Below are positions 53,410 through 61,854 of a stretch of 64,000 bases of DNA, piece after piece. This DNA comes from Agrobacterium tumefaciens (GTDB lineage Bacteria; Pseudomonadota; Alphaproteobacteria; Rhizobiales; Rhizobiaceae). The translations under genes and the position numbers were made by a program. The stretch spans positions 1-64,000 of the forward strand of contig NZ_JXQV01000017.1 in the NCBI RefSeq assembly GCF_000834635.1, written 5' to 3'. The notes under the pieces are model-generated. The model searched no databases. It saw only the letters and a program-made list of their open reading frames with translations, and had not been told where the DNA came from. How positions within the stretch are numbered: position 1 is the first letter of the stretch; every line of letters begins with the position of its first letter.

Positions 53410-54510
53410 TTGCCTATCGATCCCGGCATAGACACTATCCACCCTGATGCGGTGGGGTCAAAGGCTTCAAGAGAAGCCAATTATCATGCTGCAAAGACCA
53501 CACTGGCTGCGCATCCCATGCCTGCTGACGTCGAACAGTCCGCGAAACTTCTCAACCGTCACTACGGCTTGTCGGGAGTTGTCGCCACCCTGTCGTCAGA
53601 GGTTGAATGCACGGAAGAGGTCACCCTGCCAGACGGGCGGCGGCTCATTCTCAAAACATCGACACGACCGCAGACATCAAGCAGTTTTCGTTTTCAGGCC
53701 GAAGCCATCAGCGGGGTGGAGGGTGCTGCGGGCTTCGTTTCACCGCAGATCATGCGCACGAATGGCGGTGAGGTGATGTTTAAGGAAGACGGCGCGTGCG
53801 GATATCTGCAAACGTTGATCGATGGCACTCCATTACACAAGCTTGCGATGACGTCCGACCTGCTGTTCCAGATCGGATGTTCGCTTGCCGGGCTGGATCT
53901 GGCGCTTGATGGCGTTCGCGCATCCGGAAGCCAGAGGCCTGTTCTCTTGCATGTTGAGTGCTGGTCGCGGTTGATGGAATTCAGCCAATATCTGCCATCG
54001 CAACATATCGCCGAACAGGTCCGTACAGCGATGGATAACTATGCCGAATGTGTTGAACCGCACCTTGCCGAGGTGGCATGGCAGATCACCCATAACGACC
54101 CGAGCCCCCACAATATGCTGTTGACCGATCGCGGTATCGGCTTCATCGATTTTGGCGATGGTTGCTGGGGTCCAAGGATACAAGACCTTGCCGTGGCAGC
54201 CAGCCACATGGTCCAGAACGCGACGGTCGCCTTGGGCGGCGCGGACTATGTGATTGCGGGTTACCATTCCGTCATCCCGCTGTCGCCGGTAGAGGCAAAA
54301 ATCCTTGTGGGATTGATGCGGGCACGGCAAAGCGCACTTCTGCTGGTCAACGCCTGGCGAACGCATCTTTTCCCAGAGCAAGCCGAATACATCAACAAGA
54401 ACGTTCCGCGTGCCGAACGCGGACTTTCTATTCTAAACACTCTGAGTGCCGATGAGGCGGAAGCGGCAGTTCTGGCTGCGACGGCGTTGCCCCATCCATC
54501 GCCGGTATAA
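53410..54510 (+). CDS. APH/choline-kinase-fold kinase (hydroxylysine kinase-like)
   Basis: A 366-residue kinase of the aminoglycoside phosphotransferase fold. The Brenner motif is ITHNDPSPHNMLL (catalytic Asp and Asn) and the metal motif GFIDFGD. The N-terminal lobe has LILKTSTRP. In the family, members paired with class III PLP enzymes phosphorylate amino alcohols such as hydroxylysine or ethanolamine. The start is TTG 53410 with GTGAGGA 7 bases upstream. It lies just before the PLP gene, so kinase plus phospho-lyase is the expected pair. Confidence 0.82.
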   Translation: MPIDPGIDTIHPDAVGSKASREANYHAAKTTLAAHPMPADVEQSAKLLNRHYGLSGVVATLSSEVECTEEVTLPDGRRLILKTSTRPQTSSSFRFQAEAISGVEGAAGFVSPQIMRTNGGEVMFKEDGACGYLQTLIDGTPLHKLAMTSDLLFQIGCSLAGLDLALDGVRASGSQRPVLLHVECWSRLMEFSQYLPSQHIAEQVRTAMDNYAECVEPHLAEVAWQITHNDPSPHNMLLTDRGIGFIDFGDGCWGPRIQDLAVAASHMVQNATVALGGADYVIAGYHSVIPLSPVEAKILVGLMRARQSALLLVNAWRTHLFPEQAEYINKNVPRAERGLSILNTLSADEAEAAVLAATALPHPSPV

Positions 54511-54562
54511 ACGGAACATTGCTGCTCTTGCTTACGGTCCTCTTTTAAACAGGTTGAAGAAC

Positions 54563-55885
54563 ATGTCGACAGACCTCATGCCCAATCGCTACGTCCCCGG
54601 CGAAGTTGCTCTTCCTGCCCGCGAGGCCGAGCTTATCGAGCGTCGAAACAAGGTCCTTGGTGCATCATACCGCCTTCAGTATCGCAAACCCGTCCATTTC
54701 GTCCGGGGTGAAGGCATGTGGCTCTACGATCCAGACGGGCGCGCCTATCTCGATTTTTACAACAATGTGCCGTCTCTCGGGCATTGCAACGCCGAAGTGA
54801 ACGCGGCAATGGCAGAGCAGGCGGGGCGGATTAACGCCAACACGCGCTATCTGGAGCCGAACCTCGTCGAATTTGCCGAACGTCTGGTCGAAACCTTTCC
54901 GCCGGAATTGGACCGTGTCGTCTTCACCTGCACGGGCAGTGAATCCAATGATTTGGCGTTGCGTATCGCGCGTCTGGCAAGCGGCAATGATGGCGTGATT
55001 GTCTCGTCCTATGCCTATCACGGCACCAGTGCCGCAACCGCCGCCGTATCACCAAACCTCGGCGCTGCGGTCAAGCTCAGCCCCTCCGTGCGCATGGTCT
55101 CCCTGCATGGCCCGGAAGGCATACCAGAATCGCAGGCAGCGGACTTTTTCGAGGCGCAGGTTCGTGCTGCCATCACAGATTTGAACCGTCGCGGCACCGG
55201 CGTCGCGGCACTGCTCATCGACAGCATCTTCTCCAGCGATGGTGTCTGGGTTGATCCTCCCGGGTTCATCGCAAAAGGCGTGGCTGCCGTTCGTGAGGCC
55301 GGTGGCCTTGTTATCGCCGATGAAGTCCAGCCGGGCTTTGGCCGAACCGGCGCGCATATGTGGGGCTTTGAGCGACACGGTATCGTCCCTGACCTCGCAA
55401 CCCTCGGCAAACCCATGGGCAATGGCTTCCCAATCGGTGCCGTGGTGGGGCGCAAAGCACCCGTAGACCAATTCGGCGCAACCGCTCGCTATTCCAATAC
55501 ATTCGCGGGCAACACGATCGGAATAGCAACCGCAGATGCCGTGCTGACAATCATTCAGCGCGACCATAGTGCCCAGAACGCGCTTGCCATGGGTCAGCGG
55601 CTGAGAACTGGGCTGGAGAAAATCGCACTTCAGACGCCAGGAATTTGCGGCATTAGAAACGCAGGCCTCTTCTTCGGCGTCGATCTGGGGTTTGAGGGCG
55701 ACACTGCAATGCGCAGACGTGCGCTCGCTCTGGATGTGGTCAATACCATGCGAGATGATGGCGTCCTTGTCAGCACCACGGGTGCCAATGAAGATTCCCT
55801 CAAAATCCGCCCACCGCTGATCTGTGAGGACGTTCACGTTGACCAGTTCCTCGCAAGCATTGAGCGCGCTCTTGTTCAGGTTTGA
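54563..55885 (+). CDS. Class III PLP enzyme, phospho-lyase-like
   Basis: A 440-residue PLP-dependent enzyme. It has the FTCTGSESNDLALRIAR segment, the cofactor Asp in VIADEVQPGFGRTG and the Schiff-base Lys in LGKPMGNGFPIG. The GKPMGNG form is typical of the ethanolamine-phosphate and phosphohydroxylysine phospho-lyase branch. The expected reaction is elimination of phosphate and ammonia to give an aldehyde. ATG 54563 follows TTGAAGAAC; longer upstream frames overlap the kinase. Substrate is inferred from the kinase pairing only. Confidence 0.85.
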   Translation: MSTDLMPNRYVPGEVALPAREAELIERRNKVLGASYRLQYRKPVHFVRGEGMWLYDPDGRAYLDFYNNVPSLGHCNAEVNAAMAEQAGRINANTRYLEPNLVEFAERLVETFPPELDRVVFTCTGSESNDLALRIARLASGNDGVIVSSYAYHGTSAATAAVSPNLGAAVKLSPSVRMVSLHGPEGIPESQAADFFEAQVRAAITDLNRRGTGVAALLIDSIFSSDGVWVDPPGFIAKGVAAVREAGGLVIADEVQPGFGRTGAHMWGFERHGIVPDLATLGKPMGNGFPIGAVVGRKAPVDQFGATARYSNTFAGNTIGIATADAVLTIIQRDHSAQNALAMGQRLRTGLEKIALQTPGICGIRNAGLFFGVDLGFEGDTAMRRRALALDVVNTMRDDGVLVSTTGANEDSLKIRPPLICEDVHVDQFLASIERALVQV

Positions 55886-55903
55886 AGCGCCTAAAGCGTA
55901 AGG

Positions 55904-56788
55904 CTAACGATCTTGCGAACCGCATGTTTCGGATTCCTTGGTCAACCAGGCCATCAAAGCCTGAACGCCTGTCGATAGGAACATGGATTTGGGATGAATA
56001 AGCCCGTAATGGGTCCCGTCTGGCGCAAAGCCGAGCGGGGCTTCCAATCGTTTATTGGTAACATCGTCAGCAGCGATCGCCTGCGGCGCAAGTGCAACCC
56101 CAAGGCCACCAAGGGCAGCTTCTGCCATCAGAAAATGGTGATCCAGAAGCTGGCTTGCGCGGGGGCGCGGCGTTTCGGGGTGCTGCGCAAACCAGCTTTC
56201 CCAGGCATGCGGACGTGTTCTGGAGCCGAGCGCAACATAATTCCCTGCATCGAACCCCTTGCGCAGAGATGGCACCATAACAGGCCCGACACGCTCCGGC
56301 ATCAGCTTGATGATCGTCCAGTCCGGATCGATCAAAAAATCGAGGCGGCGGATGGCAAGCGTGACACGGTCACGCGCAAAATCGATGCCGCCACCGCCTG
56401 TGGAGAGATGCACTTCAACATCCGGGTGCCGATCCTGAAACCCCGATAGGCGCGGTATCAGCCAACGCATCGCCAAGGAGCGCTCACAGGACAGAATGAT
56501 CGGCCCCGGCGCAGAACTCGATCTTATCTCTGCCAGCGTATCGGTGATGGTTGCAAACGCCCGCCCTGTCGCCTCGGCCAGCCGCTCGCCAACCGGCGTC
56601 AGGCGAACCCCACGCCCATCCGCTTCAAGCAATTGCAGGCCAAGATCTGCGGATAGCTTGGAAACGCGCCTGCTGATCGCCCCATGCGTCAAGACGAGTT
56701 CCGCTGCCGCTGCACGCACGGAACCGAGCCTGGCAACGGTTTGAAAGGCCCGCAAATCATCCAGAGATGGGAGTTCTGATCTTTTCAT
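55904..56788 (-). CDS. LysR-family transcriptional regulator (GcvA-like)
   Basis: A 294-residue regulator with an N-terminal helix-turn-helix (LDDLRAFQTVARLGSVRAAA, LTHGAISRRVSKL) and a LysR substrate-binding domain (GPIILSCERSLAMRWLIPRL). A perfect 9-bp inverted repeat covers its start codon. It diverges from the DUF1537 kinase gene with 75 bases between, so it probably controls that operon and itself. Confidence 0.9.
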   Translation of the reverse strand: MKRSELPSLDDLRAFQTVARLGSVRAAAAELVLTHGAISRRVSKLSADLGLQLLEADGRGVRLTPVGERLAEATGRAFATITDTLAEIRSSSAPGPIILSCERSLAMRWLIPRLSGFQDRHPDVEVHLSTGGGGIDFARDRVTLAIRRLDFLIDPDWTIIKLMPERVGPVMVPSLRKGFDAGNYVALGSRTRPHAWESWFAQHPETPRPRASQLLDHHFLMAEAALGGLGVALAPQAIAADDVTNKRLEAPLGFAPDGTHYGLIHPKSMFLSTGVQALMAWLTKESETCGSQDR

Positions 56789-56809
56789 TGGTGATCCTAT
56801 ATCACCAAT
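56787..56809. promoter_or_regulatory. LysR-box palindrome
   Basis: ATTGGTGAT-N5-ATCACCAAT is a perfect 9-bp dyad that contains a T-N11-A motif. It overlaps the LysR start codon and lies 55 bases before the DUF1537 kinase. This place fits autorepression and control of the divergent operon. Confidence 0.7.
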
Positions 56810-56863
56810 ACTCGTCAGATCATATGCATTATCTCCGGTGGCCGATCTGATAATGTTTCCGTC

Positions 56864-58009
56864 ATGGACAACAATATTTCACCGCTAGTCGGCATCATCG
56901 CAGACGACCTCACCAGCGCCACCGATGGTGCCGGTGCCTTTCTGTTGAAGGGATATGTTCCCCTCATCAAAGCCCTCGATGCAGCTGAGGACACTGCGCC
57001 TGTTATCTCCATAGACACGAACAGCCGCGCCTTGTCCGCTTCAGAGTCTAGTCGTGTGACCGGTGATGCAGCCGCGTCGCTGGCGAGTGCACACTTTCTG
57101 TTCAAGACAATAGATTCAACATTGCGCGGCCACATATGTCAGGAAATCGCTGCGGCGTTTCGTGCCAGTGGCCGCAGCAGACTTGTCATTGCACCAGCCT
57201 TTGCCGAGGCAGGTCGCCTGACCATTGGCGGCATTCAAACGGTCTACGGCATCCCCGTCAGTGAAAGTTCCTACGGTCGAGATCCCGTTCATCCCGCAAG
57301 GTCATCGAACATCGCCGATCTGGTCGATCCATCGTTGGGTAAAGCGGTCGTCGTTGCTTCAGATTGTGAACCGCCATCGAACGAGACCATCCTCATTCTC
57401 GATGCCGATAGCCAGAACGCACTCAACCGACAGGTCGCTCGCATCCCGGATCCGCAATCCGTTCTGTGGGTGGGGTCTCCGGGAATGGCCATCGCCTTAT
57501 CATCGCTTGTTCCTCCCGTGCCGACCCAACACCCGGCAGCAGGCGAAGCTTCCAGCCGGGTGTTGATTGTGGCTGGAAGCGCCAATCCCGTAACGCATAA
57601 GCAGTGCGATGTTTTGCAGGAGCATGGCGTGCCTGTCGTTACAAAGCTTGCCGATGCTCCCATAGGCGCACGCGTGGTTTGCCTTCGCGCGCCGTCTCGG
57701 CTGCAGGCCAGCGCAGAAGCCGTGGTGTCAGACCTTGCCGCGCAGGCTTCGTCTGCCGTTGCCCGGCGGGATTTTGACGTCGTGATTGCCACCGGTGGTG
57801 AAACCATGGCTGCAATTCTCGACCGTCTCGAAATCAACCGCTTCTTCCTCTCGCGTGAGCTGGAGCCCGGCTTTCCCGTCGGCAAAACCCGCTTGCCGGA
57901 TGGCGCAGCGCTCAGCATTGCCATGAAGGCTGGCGGGTTCGGTTCACCATCCACTCTGCTCGATGCCGCCAAAACGTTTTTGGCCAATCCGCTTTCACAA
58001 GGGTTATGA
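56864..58009 (+). CDS. DUF1537 four-carbon acid sugar kinase
   Basis: A 381-residue kinase of the DUF1537 family, whose members phosphorylate D-threonate, D-erythronate, L-threonate and related acids. The N-terminal substrate domain has IIADDLTSATDGAGAF and FKTIDSTLRG; the C-terminal nucleotide domain has VIATGGETMAAILD and GGFGSPSTLLDA. The PdxA2-type gene starts 3 bases after its stop. Together they are the kinase and dehydrogenase steps of a four-carbon acid-sugar pathway. Confidence 0.9.
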   Translation: MDNNISPLVGIIADDLTSATDGAGAFLLKGYVPLIKALDAAEDTAPVISIDTNSRALSASESSRVTGDAAASLASAHFLFKTIDSTLRGHICQEIAAAFRASGRSRLVIAPAFAEAGRLTIGGIQTVYGIPVSESSYGRDPVHPARSSNIADLVDPSLGKAVVVASDCEPPSNETILILDADSQNALNRQVARIPDPQSVLWVGSPGMAIALSSLVPPVPTQHPAAGEASSRVLIVAGSANPVTHKQCDVLQEHGVPVVTKLADAPIGARVVCLRAPSRLQASAEAVVSDLAAQASSAVARRDFDVVIATGGETMAAILDRLEINRFFLSRELEPGFPVGKTRLPDGAALSIAMKAGGFGSPSTLLDAAKTFLANPLSQGL

Positions 58010-58012
58010 TCC

Positions 58013-59026
58013 ATGACGCTCCATCAAATGCCGCTCGCCGTCACCATGGGAGATCCTTCGGGCATCGGTCCCGAAATCGTGGCAAAGATGTTTCTGAGCC
58101 GTCCCGACAATCGCCACTGGGTCGTTATTGGCGATGCCTTGGTGATGCGCCGCGCTTTTGAAGTTCTGGGTGCCCAAGTGCAGGTCAGGCCCATCGCAAC
58201 GCTGGATCAGGCCGTGTTTGATGATGGCACCATCAACGTCTTTTGCTCCTCAAATCTTTCAGCCTTGCCCCTTGTCAGCGAAGTGTCGGCCATCAGCGGC
58301 AAGGCGGCTTTCGATGCGATTGTGGCTGCGATTGGCCTCGCGAAAGACGGGCAGGTGAGTGGCATCGTCACCGCGCCCATCCATAAGGAGGCGCTCTCTG
58401 CCGCTGGTGTGAAATATCCTGGGCATACGGAAATATTGGCCGATTACGGTGGTGCGCCAAAGGTCGCCATGATGCTGGCAAATGAAGATATCCGCACAGT
58501 TCTCGTCACCATCCATTGCTCGCTGTCGCAAGCGATCGCCAAGGGTGACTTTGCAGCACAGATGGACGCGATCAGGCTCGCTCATACCGGCGCTCAAGCG
58601 CTCGGCATTGCCAAACCACGCGTCGCCGTTGCCGGACTGAACCCCCATGCTGGCGAGGGAGGGCTGTTTGGAGATGAGGAAATCAATATTATCCGGCCTG
58701 CGGTTGAAGCAGCGCGTGCCGAAGGTATCGACGCATCCGGCCCATGGCCGGGTGATACGGTCTTTATGCAGGCTCGAACAGGCCGTTTCGATGTCGTAGT
58801 CGCCCAGTACCATGATCAGGGTCTCATTCCGGTTAAATATATGGGGCTTGATCGCGGTGTGAACATCACGCTCGGTCTGCCATTCGTGCGTACCAGCCCT
58901 GATCATGGCACTGCCTTTGATATTGCAGGGTCCGGCAAAGCCGACCCGACCAGTCTTGAGACCGCATTCGACTACGCTGTCACGCTGAAGGCCGCTCTCT
59001 CCAACTCGAAAGCTCAACCGCTATGA
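58013..59026 (+). CDS. pdxA2: PdxA2-type 4-phospho-acid-sugar dehydrogenase
   Basis: A 337-residue member of the PdxA family. It has MGDPSGIGPEIV at the N-terminus, the metal His segment PGHTEILADYGG, LNPHAGEGGLFGDEE and QYHDQGLIPVKYM. PdxA2 proteins next to DUF1537 kinases oxidise and decarboxylate 4-phosphothreonate or 4-phosphoerythronate to dihydroxyacetone phosphate, rather than serve vitamin B6 synthesis. Its stop overlaps the next gene by 4 bases. Confidence 0.88.
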   Translation: MTLHQMPLAVTMGDPSGIGPEIVAKMFLSRPDNRHWVVIGDALVMRRAFEVLGAQVQVRPIATLDQAVFDDGTINVFCSSNLSALPLVSEVSAISGKAAFDAIVAAIGLAKDGQVSGIVTAPIHKEALSAAGVKYPGHTEILADYGGAPKVAMMLANEDIRTVLVTIHCSLSQAIAKGDFAAQMDAIRLAHTGAQALGIAKPRVAVAGLNPHAGEGGLFGDEEINIIRPAVEAARAEGIDASGPWPGDTVFMQARTGRFDVVVAQYHDQGLIPVKYMGLDRGVNITLGLPFVRTSPDHGTAFDIAGSGKADPTSLETAFDYAVTLKAALSNSKAQPL

Positions 59027-59709
59027 CTGATTTCGACTTCATTTTCATGCTGACACGCAACGACCGGACCGTTGCCGACGCTGCCGTTCACGTCGAAACC
59101 GCACTTCAGGCCGGCATCCGCCACATCGGCTTTAAAGATATCGGTTTGCCGTTCGAAGAGCTTCTTGGCCTCAAACAGCAGATCAGCAAGGGCGGAGCCA
59201 GCACCTATCTCGAAGTCGTATCGCTTGACCGGGAAAGCGAAATTCGCTCCGTCAAGTCGGCAGTCGAGCTTGGGGTGGATTATCTCCTTGGCGGCACGCA
59301 TGTGGACGATGTGCTCCCGCTTCTGGAAGGAACAGTCATTCGCTATTATCCTTTCCCCGGTCGTATCGTCGGGTATCCCAGCATTCTTGAAGGCTCGCAG
59401 GAAGACATCGTTGCAAGCGCCGTGAAACTGGCCAGCCGTGATGGTGTCGCAGGTCTTGATCTTCTGGCCTACCGCTCGAAGGGTGACGTGCCGGCGCTGA
59501 TGCAGGCCGTGTGTCACGCCGTATCCAAGCCGGTCATCGTTGCAGGATCAGTCGATAGGCCAGAGCAAATCGAGATAATCCGCAAATCCGGCGCAGCCGG
59601 TTTCACGGTCGGCACCTCCGCTCTGGACGGCAAGTTTCCCGCACAAGGCGCAGACCTAACATCTCAGCTTCTGGCGATATCCGCTTGCGAAAGCTCGGTT
59701 AAACCATAA
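59023..59709 (+). CDS. Unassigned TIM-barrel protein linked to DUF1537-PdxA2
   Basis: A 228-residue protein that I do not recognise as a named enzyme. Alternating strands and helices (FDFIFML, IRHIGFKDIG, YLEVVSL, VDYLLGG, VIRYYPFPGRIVG, GVAGLDLLAYR) look like a phosphate-binding TIM barrel of the TrpF/HisA/ribulose-phosphate type. The C-terminal pair KPVIVAGSVDRPEQI and AGFTVGTSALDG is the classic phosphate cup. It overlaps pdxA2 by 4 bases, so it likely acts on a phosphorylated intermediate of the same pathway. Confidence 0.78.
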   Translation: MTDFDFIFMLTRNDRTVADAAVHVETALQAGIRHIGFKDIGLPFEELLGLKQQISKGGASTYLEVVSLDRESEIRSVKSAVELGVDYLLGGTHVDDVLPLLEGTVIRYYPFPGRIVGYPSILEGSQEDIVASAVKLASRDGVAGLDLLAYRSKGDVPALMQAVCHAVSKPVIVAGSVDRPEQIEIIRKSGAAGFTVGTSALDGKFPAQGADLTSQLLAISACESSVKP

Positions 59710-59745
59710 CGAGGTTTTTCAGTTCCCACCTTGGCAAGTCGTGCC

Positions 59746-60222
59746 TTAAGTAAAGGCCTCGACATCAATCGGAACAGAGAAACCGGTTTTGACACGGTCC
59801 ATGATCACCATGGTTTTGAACCCTTTGATGTCAGGGTTCTCGTAAAAAAACTTCCGGGTGAAGGCTTCGTAATCTTCCATACTCTCGGCCGTTACGATGA
59901 GAACGAAGTCTGAATCGCCCGTGACATAGTAGCCATTCATCACCTCCGGCGTCTGGCGAATGGATTGTTTGAAGCGATCAACGATGTCGACTCTTTCCCG
60001 CTCGAGCGAAACCAGAACAAGCATCGCGATAGGGCGTCCAACCGCTTTCGGCGTGACAATGGAGACATCGGCCTCGATGACCCCTTTTTCGCGTAATCGC
60101 TTTAACCGCCGTTGGACGGCGGTGGCCGAGAGGCCGACAATGGCGCCCAACTCTTCGCTGCTTTGGCGGTTGTTGTTTTGCAACAGGCTGAGAAGTCGAG
60201 CGTCGAAGCGATCCAGGTCCAT
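59746..60222 (-). CDS. Lrp/AsnC-family transcriptional regulator (second copy)
   Basis: A 158-residue regulator with helix-turn-helix (DARLLSLLQNNNRQSSEELGA, GLSATAVQRRLKRLREKG) and RAM domain (MLVLVSLERERVD, GYYVTGDSDFVLIV). It diverges from gabD with 134 bases between, where an 8-bp inverted repeat lies. It probably responds to an amino acid handled by the aminotransferase. Confidence 0.9.
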   Translation of the reverse strand: MDLDRFDARLLSLLQNNNRQSSEELGAIVGLSATAVQRRLKRLREKGVIEADVSIVTPKAVGRPIAMLVLVSLERERVDIVDRFKQSIRQTPEVMNGYYVTGDSDFVLIVTAESMEDYEAFTRKFFYENPDIKGFKTMVIMDRVKTGFSVPIDVEAFT

Positions 60223-60263
60223 TCAGTTATCCGCATAATTTCATCGTTGAGTGCTGCCATAAA

Positions 60264-60307
60264 GCAGGATTGCTGCGTGTTGACTAGATCAGAAGATAAA
60301 ATCCTGC
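60264..60307. promoter_or_regulatory. Inverted repeat between Lrp and gabD genes
   Basis: GCAGGATT (60264-60271) and AATCCTGC (60300-60307) are perfect 8-bp arms with 28 bases between. The wide spacing suits an Lrp-type octamer that bends DNA. It lies about 50 bases before the gabD start. Confidence 0.5.
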
Positions 60308-60356
60308 GTAGGAACCAGCCTAGACTTCGTCATGTGCAGAGTTAAGGGATCGTTAA

Positions 60357-61844
60357 ATGTTACACATGGAGAAGACAGCGCGACGCGCTCTCAATGATCT
60401 GAACGATCCGAACCTCTTGCGCTTCAAGCCTTACATTAACGGGCTTTGGCACGAAACGACTGCCTCAACTGGTGTCTCAGACCCTGCCACAGGGGATGAG
60501 ATCGCCCGCGTTGGCGACTGTGATCTGGGCATGCTCGATCAAGCCATTGATGCAGCACAAATCGCCTTCAAGACATGGCGGGCTCTTCTTGCCCGCGAGC
60601 GCAGCCAGTTTCTCCTGTCCTGGGCTGGGCTCATTCGTCAGCATGCTGGAGACCTCGCCACGATCTTGACCGCAGAGCAGGGAAAACCGCTTGCCGAATC
60701 CGAGGCGGAAATCCTCTACGGTGTCGGTTTCATCGAGTGGTTTGCGGCTGAGGGTGAGCGTGCCTATGGCGAAACGATCCCCAGCCACAAGGCCGCCAGC
60801 CGCCTGTTCGTGTCCATGCAGCCTGTCGGTGTCAGCGCGGCGGTAACGCCGTGGAATTTCCCAAGCGCCATGATCGCCAGAAAGGCGGCTGCCGCACTGG
60901 CTGCGGGATGTCCTGTCATCGTCAAGCCTGCGCCCGAAACGCCTTTGTCGGCATTGGCGCTGGCGGAGCTTGCTCATCGCGCCGGTTTTCCACGCGGCGT
61001 TTTTCAGGTCGTTACCGGCGAGCCCGCGCTATTGACGGGCGGACTGCTCGCTGACGAGCGTGTCAGGGCGTTTTCGTTTACAGGATCAACCGAAGTCGGT
61101 CGCCTGCTCCTTGCAAAAGCAGCCTCCACCGTCAAAAAAGTCTCGATGGAACTAGGTGGCCATGCGCCCTTCATTCTCTTCGATGACGCCGATCTTGATG
61201 CCGCTGTCGATGGATGCGTCGGCGCGAAATTCGCAACATCCGGTCAGGATTGCCTCGCAGCCAACCGCATCTACGTGCAGGACGGTGTCTATGATGCCTT
61301 TCTCGACAAGTTTCAGAGGCGCGTCGCCCGCCTGAGAATGGGGCAGGGGTTTGAGGCTGGTGTCGATATCGGGCCAATGACGAAAAAGTCAGTTGTTGAG
61401 AAATGCCGCCTCCACATTCAGGACGCAGTCGATAAAGGCGCACGGATGCTCGTTGGTGAAATCCCTGATCCGGCAGGCGGTAACTTCGTTGCACCGACCC
61501 TGTTGGCCGATGTCACGCACGACATGCTGATTGCCTCGCAGGAGACCTTCGGGCCGGTTGCCCCGGTCATTCGCTTCACATCCGAAGATGAGGTGCTGGC
61601 CCGGGCCAATGACAGCGAGATGGGGCTGGCGGCCTATGTCTACACCCGCGATCTCAACCGCGCGATGCGCCTTTCAGACACGCTCGAATACGGAATGGTC
61701 GCCATCAACACGCCGTCCTTCACCGGCGCTCCTATTCCGTTTGGCGGCTGGAAACAATCGGGTCTGGGGCGAGAGGGTTCGCGCCACGGCCTGCAGGAAT
61801 TCATGGAACTCAAATATGTGTGCTTCGGCGGTCTCGCCGCGTAA
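60357..61844 (+). CDS. gabD: NAD(P)-dependent succinate-semialdehyde dehydrogenase-type ALDH
   Basis: A 495-residue aldehyde dehydrogenase of the GabD group. Key pieces are TPWNFPSAMIARKAAAALAAG, FTGSTEVGRLLLA, catalytic Glu in MELGGHAPF, catalytic Cys in TSGQDCLAANR and GMVAINTPSFTGAPIPFGG. AAGGGA lies before ATG 60357. It is followed after 10 bases by the aminotransferase, so the pair is a standard transamination-oxidation route for omega-amino acids such as GABA. Confidence 0.93.
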   Translation: MLHMEKTARRALNDLNDPNLLRFKPYINGLWHETTASTGVSDPATGDEIARVGDCDLGMLDQAIDAAQIAFKTWRALLARERSQFLLSWAGLIRQHAGDLATILTAEQGKPLAESEAEILYGVGFIEWFAAEGERAYGETIPSHKAASRLFVSMQPVGVSAAVTPWNFPSAMIARKAAAALAAGCPVIVKPAPETPLSALALAELAHRAGFPRGVFQVVTGEPALLTGGLLADERVRAFSFTGSTEVGRLLLAKAASTVKKVSMELGGHAPFILFDDADLDAAVDGCVGAKFATSGQDCLAANRIYVQDGVYDAFLDKFQRRVARLRMGQGFEAGVDIGPMTKKSVVEKCRLHIQDAVDKGARMLVGEIPDPAGGNFVAPTLLADVTHDMLIASQETFGPVAPVIRFTSEDEVLARANDSEMGLAAYVYTRDLNRAMRLSDTLEYGMVAINTPSFTGAPIPFGGWKQSGLGREGSRHGLQEFMELKYVCFGGLAA

Positions 61845-61854
61845 GGAAATGACA

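Noticed and set aside
54446-54562. N-terminal extension of the phospho-lyase-like gene
   Set aside because: It overlaps the kinase gene, is Arg-rich and unlike the family; ATG 54563 fits better.
61531-61854. N-terminal extension of the omega-aminotransferase by about 108 codons
   Set aside because: It overlaps the end of gabD in another frame, and a good ribosome site lies directly before ATG 61855.
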